NCBI GenBank assembly: GCA_964493075.1
Contig: CAZBNU010000021.1
Span: forward strand, 1 to 33,192
Origin: SLFT01 sp964493075
Lineage (GTDB): Bacteria; Hydrogenedentota; Hydrogenedentia; Hydrogenedentales; CAITNO01
Direction of reading: 5' to 3'
Length of the DNA stretch: 33,192 nucleotides
Made by a program: the position numbers and the translations under genes. Below, in pieces: positions 33,002-33,192 of the stretch; position 1 is the stretch's first letter; each line of letters begins with the position of its first letter. The notes under the pieces are model-generated. The model did not search any database. It saw nothing but the letters and a program-made list of their open reading frames with translations, and was not told the origin of the DNA.

Positions 33002-33192
33002 ATGACACGCAATGGCACACTGAAGGTTGTGAATCCGGTACTCGGTATTTTGGTTTTGAACCAGGGTATGACAGCCATCTTCCATGGCGTTCTCCCTGAA
33101 AAAGTATTCGAGGTCATGCACGGTGTCGGCGGTCCCCTCCTTCTCATCGCTGCCATAACACACCTGATTCTGAATTGGAACTGGATTAAAGC
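33002..33192 (+). CDS. DUF4405-like small membrane protein, truncated by the window end
   Basis: The ATG follows aaaaaggga at 6 nt, and the frame stays open for 63 codons to the edge. The pattern NPVLGILVLNQGMTAIFHG, then VFEVMHGVGGPLL and THLILNWNWI resembles DUF4405-type membrane proteins, which show cytochrome-b-like helices with conserved histidines. H28, H40 and H54 here are candidates for heme or metal ligands. It has at least two membrane helices in the visible part. Partial, so the family call is tentative. Confidence 0.6.
   Translation, partial: MTRNGTLKVVNPVLGILVLNQGMTAIFHGVLPEKVFEVMHGVGGPLLLIAAITHLILNWNWIK

Overview
The window reads as a draft chromosomal scaffold from an uncultured, Gram-negative-type environmental bacterium. 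It has three placeholder gaps of exactly 100 N. The gene mix is TAT-exported enzymes, NPCBM-carrying glycoside hydrolases, a Na+/sugar symporter, URO-D-like proteins, a pentaheme nitrite reductase and many palindromic intergenic repeats. This is reminiscent of Candidatus Hydrogenedentes or Planctomycetes/Lentisphaerae-like lineages. That placement is inference, since no rRNA or other phylogenetic marker is present apart from tilS.

Left part (1-4862): a gene-free island of about 960 bp holds a 45-bp tandem repeat, three unrelated near-perfect inverted repeats and a three-copy direct repeat. It is followed on the minus strand by nrfA and nrfH (respiratory nitrite ammonification) and a TAT-exported M19 dipeptidase. 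The NrfA has a CXXCH rather than CXXCK motif at the first (active-site) heme.

Middle-left (4863-11130): plus-strand genes encode a stand-alone helicase-associated (XPB/Ssl2-like) protein, then a membrane-anchored PilZ protein translationally coupled to a polytopic membrane protein. Near-consensus sigma70 promoters lie before the first and second of these. Converging from the other strand are a TAT-exported sugar isomerase/epimerase-like TIM barrel and tilS.

Middle (11131-19491): tilS ends a tightly packed minus-strand operon, M16 metallopeptidase > 73-aa membrane protein > 623-aa membrane/repeat protein > tilS, with 4-nt overlaps or a 3-nt gap. A repeat-rich divergent spacer of about 730 bp with an assembly gap separates it from a triple-PAS hybrid histidine kinase.

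Right part (19747-33192): a plus-strand cluster encodes a GNAT-histone-deacetylase-like fusion, a secreted GH42/GH14-like glycosidase and a URO-D-like protein. The last is split only by an assembly gap with duplicated 55-bp flanks. Next come an HtrA-type periplasmic protease and, convergently, a sodium:solute symporter preceded by a relic of the 3' end of an alpha-galactosidase gene. Then follows an array of four tiny minus-strand genes (three paralogues of a 'CVEM' family plus one 'DPIVDEV' protein), a complete NPCBM-GH27 alpha-galactosidase, a divergent GH43/32-like propeller protein and the start of a DUF4405-like membrane protein. Glycan breakdown and uptake (glycosidase, alpha-galactosidase, propeller enzyme, symporter) is the theme of this half.

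The strongest candidates for something undescribed are the tiny-gene array at 28286-29119 and the acetyltransferase-deacetylase fusion.
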